NCBI RefSeq assembly: GCF_014854695.1
Contig: NZ_CP027557.1
Location: forward strand, 1,798,001 to 1,862,000
Direction: 5' to 3'
DNA from: Rhodococcus rhodochrous
GTDB lineage: Bacteria > Actinomycetota > Actinomycetes > Mycobacteriales > Mycobacteriaceae
DNA: 64,000 nucleotides
Positions within the stretch are counted from its first letter, which is position 1. Every line of letters begins with the position of its first letter. Shown here piece by piece: positions 8,064 to 17,571 of the stretch. The notes under the pieces are model-generated. The model made no database searches. It was not told where the DNA came from and saw nothing but the letters and a program-made list of their open reading frames with translations. The position numbers and the translations under genes were made by a program.

Positions 8064-9191
8064 TTGAGTACCGAAGGATCGAACACGGGGAGCGGAGCGC
8101 ACCGCCGTCCGACCGTCGGCGTGGTTCGTGAGACGAACGACGGGGAACGGCGGGTCGCGCTCGTACCGAAGATCGTGCCCTCCTTGATCGGCAAGGGGCT
8201 CGACGTCGTCGTCGAGTCCGGTGCCGGCCAGGGCGCGCTCATTCCGGATGCGGCTTACAAGGAAGCCGGCGCGACCGTCGGCGACGCCTGGTCCGCCGAC
8301 ATCGTCGTCAAGGTCGCTCCGCCGAGCGACGCCGAGATCGCACGCCTGAAGTCCGGTCAGCGCCTGATCGGCTTCCTCGCCCCGCGCAACGCCGACAACC
8401 AGATCGGCTCCCTGACGCAGGCCGGTGTCGAGGCGTACGCCGTCGAGGCCATTCCTCGTATCTCCCGCGCGCAGGTCATGGATGCCCTGTCGTCGCAGGC
8501 GAACGTCGCCGGTTACAAGGCCGTGCTGGTCGCGGCGAGCGAATCCACGCGCTTCTTCCCGATGCTCACCACCGCCGCAGGCACCGTGAAGCCGGCGACC
8601 GTGCTGGTGCTCGGTGTGGGCGTCGCGGGTCTGCAGGCGCTCGCCACGGCGAAGCGTCTCGGTGGCCGCACCACCGGATACGACGTGCGTCCCGAGGTCG
8701 CCGACCAGGTCCGGTCGGTCGGTGCCCAGTGGCTCGACCTCGGCATCGACGCCGCCGGTGAGGGTGGCTACGCACGCGAGCTCACCGAGGCCGAGCGGGC
8801 CCAGCAGCAGCAGGCGCTCGAAGACGCCATCAAGGGCTTCGACGTCGTCATCACCACCGCGCTCGTGCCGGGCCGCCCGGCGCCGCGCCTGGTGACCGCC
8901 GCCGCGGTCGAAGGGATGAAGCCGGGTTCGGTGATCGTCGACCTCGCCGGCGAGACCGGTGGCAACTGCGAACTCACCGAGCCGGGGCAGACCGTCGTCA
9001 AGCACGACGTCACCATCTGCTCGCCGCTCAACCTGCCCGCGACGATGCCGGAGCATGCCTCCGAGCTCTACTCGAAGAACGTGTACGCGCTGATCGAGCT
9101 GCTGCTCGACGAGTCCGGTGCCCTGGCCCCGGACTTCTCGGACGAGATCCTCGCGGCTGCCTGCGTGACGCGTTCGAAGGAGAACTCCTAG
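8064..9191 (+). CDS. pntAA: NAD(P) transhydrogenase subunit alpha, part 1
   Basis: The 375-residue NAD(H)-binding soluble subunit (dI) of the proton-translocating transhydrogenase, which passes hydride from NADH to NADP using the proton gradient. GVVRETNDGERRVALVP is the alanine dehydrogenase/PNT N-terminal motif. The Rossmann loop VLVLGVGVAGLQALATAKRLG is near residues 177-197. The start is TTG at 8064, supported by CAGGAG 7 bases upstream. The stop directly abuts pntAB. Splitting of the alpha subunit into two genes is common in actinobacteria and alphaproteobacteria. Confidence 0.95.
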   Translation: MSTEGSNTGSGAHRRPTVGVVRETNDGERRVALVPKIVPSLIGKGLDVVVESGAGQGALIPDAAYKEAGATVGDAWSADIVVKVAPPSDAEIARLKSGQRLIGFLAPRNADNQIGSLTQAGVEAYAVEAIPRISRAQVMDALSSQANVAGYKAVLVAASESTRFFPMLTTAAGTVKPATVLVLGVGVAGLQALATAKRLGGRTTGYDVRPEVADQVRSVGAQWLDLGIDAAGEGGYARELTEAERAQQQQALEDAIKGFDVVITTALVPGRPAPRLVTAAAVEGMKPGSVIVDLAGETGGNCELTEPGQTVVKHDVTICSPLNLPATMPEHASELYSKNVYALIELLLDESGALAPDFSDEILAAACVTRSKENS

Positions 9192-9520
9192 ATGTACAAC
9201 GAACTACTCGCGAACATCGCGATTCTGGTCCTGGCCGGATTCGTCGGTTTCGCCGTCATCTCCAAGGTGCCGAACACGCTGCACACGCCGCTGATGTCGG
9301 GCACCAACGCGATCCACGGCATCGTCGTGCTCGGCGCACTCGTCGTGCTCGGTCATCTCCCCGGTGATGCCCACTGGGGCATCAAGATCATCCTGTTCGT
9401 CGCTCTGGTCTTCGGCACCCTGAACGTCGTCGGTGGCTTCGTCGTCACCGACCGCATGCTCGGGATGTTCAAGCAGCGCAAGGACTCCCCGGCTGCACAG
9501 AAGAAGGGGGCTGACGCCTG

Positions 9521-9521
<1 letters not shown>
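9192..9521 (+). CDS. pntAB: NAD(P) transhydrogenase subunit alpha, part 2 (membrane)
   Basis: A 109-residue membrane subunit giving the first part of the proton channel (dII). Three hydrophobic segments are visible: LANIAILVLAGFVGFAVI, AIHGIVVLGALVVLG and KIILFVALVFGTLNVVGGF. The pattern HTPLMSGTNAIHGIVV between the first two is the conserved dII loop. The start codon directly follows the pntAA stop. The gene overlaps pntB by one base (TGATG), so all three subunits should be made in step. Confidence 0.95.
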
Positions 9522-10945
<1,424 letters not shown>

Positions 10946-10972
10946 GCCTTCCGGACCTGTCGCTGCTCCCTT

Positions 10973-11006
10973 ACGGCGCCCACGCGGATCACCGCGTGGG
11001 CGCCGT
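10973..11006. terminator. Perfect hairpin between pntB and the convergent 2-oxoacid dehydrogenase operon
   Basis: Arms of 15 bp, acggcgcccacgcgg (10973-10987) and its exact complement (10992-11006), with loop atca. There is no long T run on either side. The position between two convergent stops suggests a bidirectional terminator. Confidence 0.8.
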
Positions 11007-11030
11007 CGGCGTCAGGGCGGCCACGCTCAC

Positions 11031-12374
11031 CTAGTTGTCGGCAACGAGCATGGGCACGGGATCGCCGAGGAAAGCGCCGATCGTCGCGAGTGCCCGTCCC
11101 GCCTGCTCCCCGTCGACGAGCCGATGATCGAACGACAGCGACAACGTGACCACTTTGCGGATCGCAAGAGCACCGTCCACCACCCACGGGCGATCGGAGA
11201 TCGCACCGACGGCGAGGATCGCCGACTCGCCGGGATTGAGGATCGGTGTTCCCCCGTCCACCCCGAACACCCCGACGTTCGTCACCGAGACCGTCGAACC
11301 CGTCAGCTCGGACGGCGTGGAGCGACCCGTCCGCGCGCGGTCGGCGACCTCGGCGATCGACCGGGCCAGGTGCGGCAACGACAGGCGCTGGGCCTCCCGG
11401 ACCACCGGGACCTTCAGGCCGTCGGAGGTCGCGGTGGCGATCCCGAGATGCACGTCGTGATGGAGCACGATCTCACCTGCGTCGTCGTCCCAGTGCGCGT
11501 TGAGCGACGGTTCGGCCGCGATCGCGTGCAACAGCGCGCGGGAGACGATGCTCAGCGCCGTCGGACGGACGCCTTCGAAGGCCGGCGACGCGCGCAGGGT
11601 CGACACCAGATCGACGGTGGCAGTCGCGTCGCACGTGAGGAAGACACTCGCGTGCGGGGCGGTGAAGGCGCTGCGGGAGACGGCCTCGGCGGTCCTCTTG
11701 CGCACCCCTCCTACGGGTATCCGCGTGGTCCTCTCGGGGGAGGGCGCACGGGCGGGTGGGCGTGATTGTCCGGCGGTGGGTTCCTCGCCGTGCCCGGCGG
11801 TGGTTTCCTCGCCGTGCCCGGCGGTGGGTTCTTCGCCGTGCCCGGCGGTGCGCCGCACGTCGTCGCGTGTGATCACCCCACCTCGGCCGGTGCCCGTCAC
11901 CGTGTCAAGATCCACCTCGAGGAGGGCTGCGAGTTTGCGTGCGCCGGGCTTCGCGTCGGGTCGTGCAGGTGGGGTGTCGCCGTCGCTGTCCCGCCCGGTG
12001 TCCGCCGAGGTACGGCGGGTCGCGCGCCTGCTCTGCGGGGCGTCGCCGGGGCCGTAACCGACGAGCACCGACGGTCGGGACGGGACGCCGCTGTCACCGG
12101 TCGGTTCGGCGGGTCCGTCCTCGGTGACGATCCGCAGCAGAGGTGCCCCGACCGGCACCGTCTGCCCTGGTTCGACCAGCAGTTCCTCGACCGTGCCGGC
12201 ATAGGGCGACGGCAGTTCCACCGTGGCCTTGGCGGTTTCGACCTCCCCGATGACCTGGTTGAGTTCGACGCGATCGCCGACCGCGACGGCCCACTGCACC
12301 CAGTCCGCTTCGGTGAGTCCCTCACCGAGATCCGGGAGACGGAATTCCTGTACTGCACGTGTGGGATTCGTCAT
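11031..12374 (-). CDS. bkdC: Branched-chain 2-oxoacid dehydrogenase E2 (dihydrolipoamide acyltransferase)
   Basis: A 447-residue E2 core subunit that accepts the acyl group on lipoate and passes it to CoA. The order is a lipoyl domain (about 9-85; lipoyl Lys49 in VETAKATVEL), a peripheral-subunit binding domain (about 140-180; GARKLAALLEVDLDTVTGTGRGGVITRDDV) and a catalytic domain (about 225-447) with active-site DHRLVDG. An unusual 8-residue repeat, TAGHGEE[PT], lies between the last two. ATG at 12374 is 9 bp after the E1beta stop. No E3 gene is in the window, so dihydrolipoamide dehydrogenase must come from elsewhere. The branched-chain rather than pyruvate assignment follows from subunit type and valine-pathway context. 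Confidence 0.9.
   Translation of the reverse strand: MTNPTRAVQEFRLPDLGEGLTEADWVQWAVAVGDRVELNQVIGEVETAKATVELPSPYAGTVEELLVEPGQTVPVGAPLLRIVTEDGPAEPTGDSGVPSRPSVLVGYGPGDAPQSRRATRRTSADTGRDSDGDTPPARPDAKPGARKLAALLEVDLDTVTGTGRGGVITRDDVRRTAGHGEEPTAGHGEETTAGHGEEPTAGQSRPPARAPSPERTTRIPVGGVRKRTAEAVSRSAFTAPHASVFLTCDATATVDLVSTLRASPAFEGVRPTALSIVSRALLHAIAAEPSLNAHWDDDAGEIVLHHDVHLGIATATSDGLKVPVVREAQRLSLPHLARSIAEVADRARTGRSTPSELTGSTVSVTNVGVFGVDGGTPILNPGESAILAVGAISDRPWVVDGALAIRKVVTLSLSFDHRLVDGEQAGRALATIGAFLGDPVPMLVADN
11771..11848. repeat. 24-bp tandem repeat inside the E2 gene (3 full copies plus a partial)
   Basis: Copies begin with cggcggtgg at 11771, 11795, 11819 and, partially, 11843, so the period is exactly 24 bp. 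They encode TAGHGEEP, TAGHGEET, TAGHGEEP and TAGQSRPP in the flexible linker before the catalytic domain. Being a multiple of three, copy-number changes would keep the frame. Confidence 0.9.
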
Positions 12375-12383
12375 CGCTGCGCC

Positions 12384-13367
12384 TCACGCTGCGAGTGCGC
12401 GGTCGACCGCATCGAGGATGCGATCCGGGTCGGGACGGTGATGGGATTCGAGTTTGGCCGGAGGATAGGGGATGTCGAATCCGCCGACCCGCAGGACCGG
12501 TGCCTCGAGCTGGTAGAAGCACCGCTCGGTCGTGCGGGCGGCGATCTCGGCGCCGATGCCGCAGAAGACCGGCGCCTCCTGCACGACGACGAGTCGGCCG
12601 GTCCGTCGCACCGAGGCCTCGATCGTGTCGAAGTCGATGGGGGACAGCGACCTCAGATCGACGACCTCGAGCGAATGCCCTTCCGTCTCGGCGATCTCGG
12701 CTGCGCGCAACGCCGTGCCGACCAGCGCACCGAAGGTCACGACCGTCGCGTCGGAACCGGACCGGACGACCCGCGCGGATGTGAGCGGGAGGTCGGGGGC
12801 GGTGTCCGTGTCGACCTCACCGCGTTCCCAGTAGCGGTGCTTCGGCTCGAGGTAGATCACCGGATCGTCGAGTGCGACGGCCTGCTGGATCATCCAGTAC
12901 GCGTCGGACGGAGTGCTCGGGCTCACGACCCGCAGACCCGCGGTGTGGGTGAAGTACACCTCCGGTGATTCCGAATGGTGTTCGACCGCACCGATGCCGC
13001 CGCCGTAGGGGATCCGGACGGTCAACGGGGCCACCACGGCACCGGCGGTGCGGTAGTGGATCTTCGCGACCTGCGAGACGATCTGGTCGAAGGCCGGGTA
13101 GACGAAGCCGTCGAACTGGATCTCGCACACGGGCCGATAGCCGCGCAGCGCCATTCCGAAGGCCGTTCCCACGATCCCGGATTCGGCGAGGGGAGTGTCG
13201 ATCACGCGACCCTCACCGAAATCCTTCTGCAGGGTGTCGGTGATACGGAAGACGCCGCCGAGGGTGCCGACGTCCTCACCCATGATGACGACCTTGGGGT
13301 CGCGTTCGAGTGCGCGGCGGAGTCCGGCGTTGAGGGCACTGCCGAGGGTCATCGTCGTGGTGGTCAT
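12384..13367 (-). CDS. bkdB: Branched-chain 2-oxoacid dehydrogenase E1 beta subunit
   Basis: The 327-residue beta subunit of the thiamine-diphosphate E1 component. Conserved stretches are VIMGEDVGTLGGVFRIT, DTPLAESGIVGTAFGMALRGYRPV and EIQFDGFVYPAFDQIVSQVAK. The C-terminal half is the transketolase C domain (RRTGRLVVVQEAPVFCGIGAE). I chose ATG at 13367, which overlaps the E1alpha stop by ATGA and is preceded by GGAGGAGGCG; a second ATG at 13352 is less well placed. It forms an alpha2beta2 enzyme with the adjacent alpha subunit and decarboxylates branched 2-oxoacids from Val, Leu and Ile. Confidence 0.92.
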   Translation of the reverse strand: MTTTTMTLGSALNAGLRRALERDPKVVIMGEDVGTLGGVFRITDTLQKDFGEGRVIDTPLAESGIVGTAFGMALRGYRPVCEIQFDGFVYPAFDQIVSQVAKIHYRTAGAVVAPLTVRIPYGGGIGAVEHHSESPEVYFTHTAGLRVVSPSTPSDAYWMIQQAVALDDPVIYLEPKHRYWERGEVDTDTAPDLPLTSARVVRSGSDATVVTFGALVGTALRAAEIAETEGHSLEVVDLRSLSPIDFDTIEASVRRTGRLVVVQEAPVFCGIGAEIAARTTERCFYQLEAPVLRVGGFDIPYPPAKLESHHRPDPDRILDAVDRALAA

Positions 13368-14461
13368 CGTCGCGCCTCCTCCGTGGGGCCGAAACTCGCC
13401 AGGTACTCGGCGTAGTCCGCACGTTCCTGTTCGACGAGCGGATGCTCGGTGGCGTAGACGTGGTCGAACAGGGCAGCGGGTTCGGGGTCGGGCATCCCGA
13501 GTGTGCCGCGCCGGAGCCGCATCGCCGTGTCGTCGGCGGCCGTCCGGACCTCGTCGAAGAAGTCGTCGTCGGCGTGCCCTTCGCGTTCGAGCAATCGTCG
13601 CAACCGATCGATGGGATCGCGTGCCTTCCACTCCTCGAGATCGGCGGGTGTTCGGTAGCGGGTGGGGTCGTCGGAGGTCGTGTGCGGACCCATACGGTAG
13701 GTGAGGGCCTCGATGAAGAACGGGCCGGCACCCTCGCGGGCATGCCGGACGGCACGCCGAGTCACCGCCAGGACCGCGAGGACGTCGTTGCCGTCGACCT
13801 GCACGGCCGGCATCCCGAATCCGGCAGCGCGCCCTGCGAGGGGGACAGGGCTCTGCACGTGGGTGGGCGCGCTGATCGCCCAGTGGTTGTTCTGGCAGAT
13901 GAACACCACGCCGACGCCCCAGCTGACGGAGAAGACCATCGCCTCCGAGATGTCGCCCTGGCTCGTGGCGCCGTCTCCGAAGTACACGACGGTGGCGATC
14001 TCGGCTCCGTCGAGCTTCGCGCCCATCGCGTAACCGGTGGCGTGCAGGCCCTGGGCTCCGACGACGATCGCGGGGTTGGTGGTGGCGACCGTCTTCGGAT
14101 CCCATCCGGACAGTCCGCACCCACGCCACAGGCGTGTCATGTCGGCGGGATCGACACCGCGGCACAACGCGACGGCGTGCTCGCGGTAGCTGGTGAAGAC
14201 GTAGTCGTCGGGCGCGAGTGCCCGGGCGGAGCCGACCTGCGCGGCCTCCTGGCCCTGGAGCGGCGCCCAGAGGCCGAGTTCACCCTGCCGTTGAAGAGCC
14301 GTCGCCTCAGCGTCGACGCGTCGCGCGACGACCATGTCGCGGTAGAGCCCGCGCAGTTCGTCGGGGCCGACATCGGCGACGAGTGGGCCGTACTCGGTGT
14401 CGAGGACGCGTCGCCCGTCGGGTTGGATCAATTGGACCGGATAGGCGGTCGGTACAACCAT
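13364..14461 (-). CDS. bkdA: Branched-chain 2-oxoacid dehydrogenase E1 alpha subunit
   Basis: A 365-residue subunit carrying the thiamine-diphosphate motif, which starts at GDGATSQGDISEA and ends with CQNNHWAIS (GDG-x-NN pattern). LQGQEAAQVGSARAL and YREHAVALCRGVDP are typical E1alpha segments. TYRMGPHTTSDDPTRYR contains the phosphorylation-loop region of mitochondrial counterparts. The start is ATG at 14461, with GAGGTG upstream. It is the first gene of the three-gene operon and faces an Lrp-type regulator across 166 bp. Confidence 0.92.
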   Translation of the reverse strand: MVVPTAYPVQLIQPDGRRVLDTEYGPLVADVGPDELRGLYRDMVVARRVDAEATALQRQGELGLWAPLQGQEAAQVGSARALAPDDYVFTSYREHAVALCRGVDPADMTRLWRGCGLSGWDPKTVATTNPAIVVGAQGLHATGYAMGAKLDGAEIATVVYFGDGATSQGDISEAMVFSVSWGVGVVFICQNNHWAISAPTHVQSPVPLAGRAAGFGMPAVQVDGNDVLAVLAVTRRAVRHAREGAGPFFIEALTYRMGPHTTSDDPTRYRTPADLEEWKARDPIDRLRRLLEREGHADDDFFDEVRTAADDTAMRLRRGTLGMPDPEPAALFDHVYATEHPLVEQERADYAEYLASFGPTEEARR

Positions 14462-14508
14462 CGGATCACCTCGTCGGTGCGGATCCGGCGTGCCCTCGTG
14501 AGGCCCGA

Positions 14509-14542
14509 CCGGATGATGTGTGCCGTACATCACATCATCCGG
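14509..14542. promoter_or_regulatory. Long palindrome between bkd operon and Lrp regulator, candidate operator
   Basis: Perfect 12-bp arms ccggatgatgtg (14509-14520) and cacatcatccgg (14531-14542) are separated by 10 bp. A dyad TGATGT/ACATCA is nested inside. It lies 47 bp from the bkdA start. A second dyad, aaccgtgc-agaaa-gcacggtt (14575-14595), sits nearer the regulator start. Lrp/AsnC proteins bind such sites in divergent promoters; binding here is inference. Confidence 0.65.
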
Positions 14543-14627
14543 GCAAATCGCGCGTGCGCAATCGATCAGCCTGCAACCGTGCAGAAAGCACGGTTTCGGG
14601 GTGTTCGGAGCTGGCAGACTGCGAAGA

Positions 14628-15113
14628 ATGACCAGTCTGGATGCCACCGATGCGCGTCTGCTGCTCGAACTCACGCGCACACCGCGGGCCACAGGAGTCG
14701 AGCTGGCGCAGCGTCTCGGGTTGTCCCGCAACACCGTCCAGGCGCGCCTTGCCCGATGGGAAGCAGAGGGTGTGCTCGCCTCGTTCGACCGGCGGGTGGA
14801 TCCCGTCAGCCTGGGGTATCCGCTCGCCGCCTACGTGGCCACCCGCGTCGATCAGCACCGTCTCGACGAGGTCGTCGACGAACTCGCACAGATCCCCGAG
14901 GTCACCGAGGTCTACGGGTTGACGGGGCAGATCGACCTGTCGGTGAAGGTGGTCGCCCGCGACGCCGACGACCTCTATCGGCTCGCGGGCCGGATCCTGA
15001 AGATCCGCGGTGTCGAACGCACGGACATGTCGCTGGTCATGCAGGACCTCGTCCCGCAGCGCACGGCTCCGCTGCTGGCCCGGGCGGCCGGGCGCAGCGG
15101 AGACGAGGCCTAG
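14628..15113 (+). CDS. bkdR: Lrp/AsnC family transcriptional regulator (candidate bkd regulator)
   Basis: A 161-residue regulator. The N-terminal winged HTH reads LDATDARLLLELTRTPRATGVELAQRLGLSRNTVQARLARWE. The C-terminal RAM/ligand domain (about 68-145) contains VTEVYGLTGQIDLSVKVVARDADDL. Lrp-like BkdR proteins activate or repress branched-chain dehydrogenase operons in response to leucine or valine in other bacteria. The divergent position and the long palindrome between the genes argue for the same role here. The start ATG at 14628 has GAAG close upstream. Its stop is 4 bp from the convergent thioesterase stop. Confidence 0.9.
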   Translation: MTSLDATDARLLLELTRTPRATGVELAQRLGLSRNTVQARLARWEAEGVLASFDRRVDPVSLGYPLAAYVATRVDQHRLDEVVDELAQIPEVTEVYGLTGQIDLSVKVVARDADDLYRLAGRILKIRGVERTDMSLVMQDLVPQRTAPLLARAAGRSGDEA

Positions 15114-15117
15114 AGCA

Positions 15118-15591
15118 CTAGCGGCCCGCGTTCGGGGTGGCCAACTGGGCGGCGGCCTTGCGGATCTGATCGGGGATCGGGACGGGGCGGCGCGTCTGCG
15201 GATCGACGTAGACGTGGACGAACCGGCCGGTCGCCGCGGGGATCAGGGTGTCGTCGGCTTCCCGGAAGATTGCGAGCGAATAGGTGATCGACTGTGTGCC
15301 CAGGCGTTCGACCGCCAGCCCGACCTGCAGGCGGTCGGGGAAGGACAGTTCGGCGAGATAGCGGCAGGAGGTCTCGGCCACGACCCCGATCGCGTCGAGT
15401 TCGCGGATGTCGACACCGGTGGTGGAGATGAGCCACCCGTTGACCGCCGAGTCGAAGTACGAGTAGTACGTGACGTTGTTGACGTGGCCGTAATGGTCGT
15501 TGTCGGCCCAACGCGTCTGCATGGGCCACAACACCGGGAACTGCTCCGGCTCAGGCGGGGCGGCTGGGCTCGTCGGTTGGCGGTTGCTCAC
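15118..15591 (-). CDS. Hot-dog fold acyl-CoA thioesterase (4-hydroxybenzoyl-CoA thioesterase-like)
   Basis: A 157-residue single hot-dog domain. TRWADNDHYGHVNNVTYYSYFDSAV is the signature of the 4HBT/YbgC-like group, with the catalytic Asp in ADNDHYGHVNN. The chain hydrolyses acyl-CoA thioesters of unknown identity. The chosen start is GTG at 15591 (MSNRQPTSP). A later ATG inside LWPMQTRW would remove only a low-complexity N-terminus, so the start is uncertain. It is divergent from the rhodanese gene across 184 bp in which I see no clear element. Confidence 0.88.
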   Translation of the reverse strand: MSNRQPTSPAAPPEPEQFPVLWPMQTRWADNDHYGHVNNVTYYSYFDSAVNGWLISTTGVDIRELDAIGVVAETSCRYLAELSFPDRLQVGLAVERLGTQSITYSLAIFREADDTLIPAATGRFVHVYVDPQTRRPVPIPDQIRKAAAQLATPNAGR

Positions 15592-15775
15592 GTCTCGACG
15601 ATAGTGCTCTCCGCACGTCAAATCAGACCAACCCCCACGCCAATTCCGAACCGAGACGCAAAACCCTCGAATCGGACGTGCACAGGGCGTGTCCGCCTGC
15701 CGGGGTCGTCCCGGCACGCACGGCGTGTCGCCCCAAAGCCGGAACGGCGTGTGCCGTTCGTGTCAGGATCGGGTC

Positions 15776-16615
15776 ATGTCCGATACCCCCGTTCTTCTCT
15801 CCACCGTCGAACTCGCCGAGATGATCGAGCAGGGCAGATCGCCGGTGATACTCGACGTCCGCTGGGCACTCGGCGACAGGCACGGACGGGACCGATTCCA
15901 CGAGGGGCACATCAGCGGCGCGGTCTACGTCGACCTGGACGAGGATCTCGCGGCTCCGCCCGCACCCGAACTCGGTCGTCATCCGCTGCCCGACATCGAC
16001 CGTTTCCAGGCCACCGCACGCCGGTGGGGGATCGACGACGGTGCTCTCGTCGTCGCATACGACGACAGCGGCGATCTCGCCGCGGCCCGCGCGTGGTGGC
16101 TGTTGCGCTGGGCCGGGCACACCGAGGTGCGGCTGCTCGACGGCGGACTGCAGGCGTGGATCGCCGGCGGGCACCCTCTCGCCGCAGGACCGGGTGGTGA
16201 GAAGAAGCCCGGCAACGTGACGTTGAGCCCCGGCCACATGCCCACGATCGGTCCCGACGAGGCCGCGACCTACGCGACCCACGGAGTTCTGCTCGATGCG
16301 CGCGCCCACGCGCGGTACCGCGGCGACGAGGAGCCGGTGGACCGCCGGGCGGGCCACATCCCCGGGGCGGTCAGCGCGCCGACCACCGAGAACCTCCGTC
16401 AGGACGGGTCGTTCCTGCCCGCGGATCAGATCGCGTACCGTTTCTCGAAGCTGGGCGTGAAGCGCACCGACGTCGCCGTGTACTGCGGATCGGGAATCAA
16501 CGCCGCACACGAGATCGCTGCGCTGGAGATCGCGGGCATCGGCGCCGCCCTGTATCCGGGCTCGTGGTCGCAGTGGTCGGCGGACCCGAAGCGGGAGGTT
16601 GCTACCGGCAGCTGA
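15776..16615 (+). CDS. sseA: Thiosulfate/3-mercaptopyruvate sulfurtransferase (two-domain rhodanese)
   Basis: A 279-residue protein of two rhodanese domains, an inactive one (about 5-135) and a catalytic one (about 158-277). Catalytic Cys237 lies in the loop YCGSGINAA. The first domain ends LLDGGLQAWIAGGHPL and the second has HIPGAVSAPTTENL. The CGSGxxA loop suits thiosulfate or mercaptopyruvate as sulfur donor. The ATG at 15776 follows AGGATCGGG. The symbol is by family resemblance to actinobacterial SseA; the exact donor is not shown. Confidence 0.9.
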   Translation: MSDTPVLLSTVELAEMIEQGRSPVILDVRWALGDRHGRDRFHEGHISGAVYVDLDEDLAAPPAPELGRHPLPDIDRFQATARRWGIDDGALVVAYDDSGDLAAARAWWLLRWAGHTEVRLLDGGLQAWIAGGHPLAAGPGGEKKPGNVTLSPGHMPTIGPDEAATYATHGVLLDARAHARYRGDEEPVDRRAGHIPGAVSAPTTENLRQDGSFLPADQIAYRFSKLGVKRTDVAVYCGSGINAAHEIAALEIAGIGAALYPGSWSQWSADPKREVATGS

Positions 16616-16670
16616 GCGGCGATCCGCCGGAGCCGGCCGTGAATGGGACACCCCGAAGTATCTCGGAGAA

Positions 16671-17543
16671 ATGCCCGGTAAATTCACGCAAATGAAACAT
16701 TTCGCCCGAGGCCGTACGGCGATCACGGTAGGTGCCGCAGTCCTGGCGACCCTGCTCGCCGCACCGACCGGATCGGCCGCGCCGGTGCCGGCCGATCCGG
16801 GACCGTCCCACTGCGTATCCGCCGCTCCCCAGGCCGAGATCGTCGCGCTGACCGATCCTGCGGGAATCGACACCTTCGACGACGCCCGCACCCGGATCGC
16901 CGCGCTGCGCGACCTCCTCACCCGCAGCGACGACTATCGCGGCACGTTCGTCCTCGCCTTCGACGAGATCCTCGAACTCACCGGCCCGACCCTCGACTCC
17001 GGGATCTACGACGATCCGGAATGGGCGTCCGCGCTTGCCGTCGAAGTGGTGCGTCTCTACCTGGCGAATCTGCACGAGTACGTGACCGGCGGGTCGCCGG
17101 CGGCGCACTGGGCGGACGCGCTCGCGCTCACCGAACAGTGCGACCGCAGCCCCGGTCGCGTGTTGCTCGGCGCGATCGTCGCGCACCTGGTGATCGACTT
17201 TCCGGAAGCGCTCGTGACCATCGGATCGACGCCTGGGCACACGCGCGATTTCTACACCTTCGGTGAAGCACTCGTCGATGCTGCGCCCATGATCGTCGAG
17301 GAGTTCGAGGTGGTCTACGGCGTCGACCTCGGCCCGTTCTTCACCGGCTGGTTCGTCGGCGACCTGGTGGGCGACACCGAGACCACCACGTTCATGTTCC
17401 AGTCGGCACGAACGGCCGCGTGGATCAACAACTTCGGTCTGCAGAATCCCGCCACGCACGACATCACCCGCGTCGAGATGAACGTCGCGGTCGAGGCCGC
17501 CACCGTGGTGCTCGACGGTCTCGAGCAGGGCAGGATCGTCTGA
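16671..17543 (+). CDS. Secreted DUF5995-family protein, function unknown
   Basis: A 290-residue exported protein. A positively charged N-terminus (MKHFARGRTA) and hydrophobic stretch ITVGAAVLATLLAAPTGSAAP form a signal peptide, with likely cleavage after GSA-A. The mature part is helical and acidic and matches the actinobacterial DUF5995 pattern (LYLANLHEYVTGG, AHLVIDFPEAL, DFYTFGEALVDAAPMIVEEFE). ATG at 16671 has GGAGAA immediately before it. ATG at 16692, giving MKHFARGR, is an equally possible start and would make 283 residues. No enzymatic motif is recognised. It converges on a shikimate dehydrogenase-like gene. Confidence 0.75.
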   Translation: MPGKFTQMKHFARGRTAITVGAAVLATLLAAPTGSAAPVPADPGPSHCVSAAPQAEIVALTDPAGIDTFDDARTRIAALRDLLTRSDDYRGTFVLAFDEILELTGPTLDSGIYDDPEWASALAVEVVRLYLANLHEYVTGGSPAAHWADALALTEQCDRSPGRVLLGAIVAHLVIDFPEALVTIGSTPGHTRDFYTFGEALVDAAPMIVEEFEVVYGVDLGPFFTGWFVGDLVGDTETTTFMFQSARTAAWINNFGLQNPATHDITRVEMNVAVEAATVVLDGLEQGRIV

Positions 17544-17571
17544 CGGCTGGGTCGTCCTCGGTTCCCTCCGT

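Noticed and set aside
11771..11848. CRISPR array
   Set aside because: The 24-bp units are directly abutting, have no spacers and are coding in the E2 linker.
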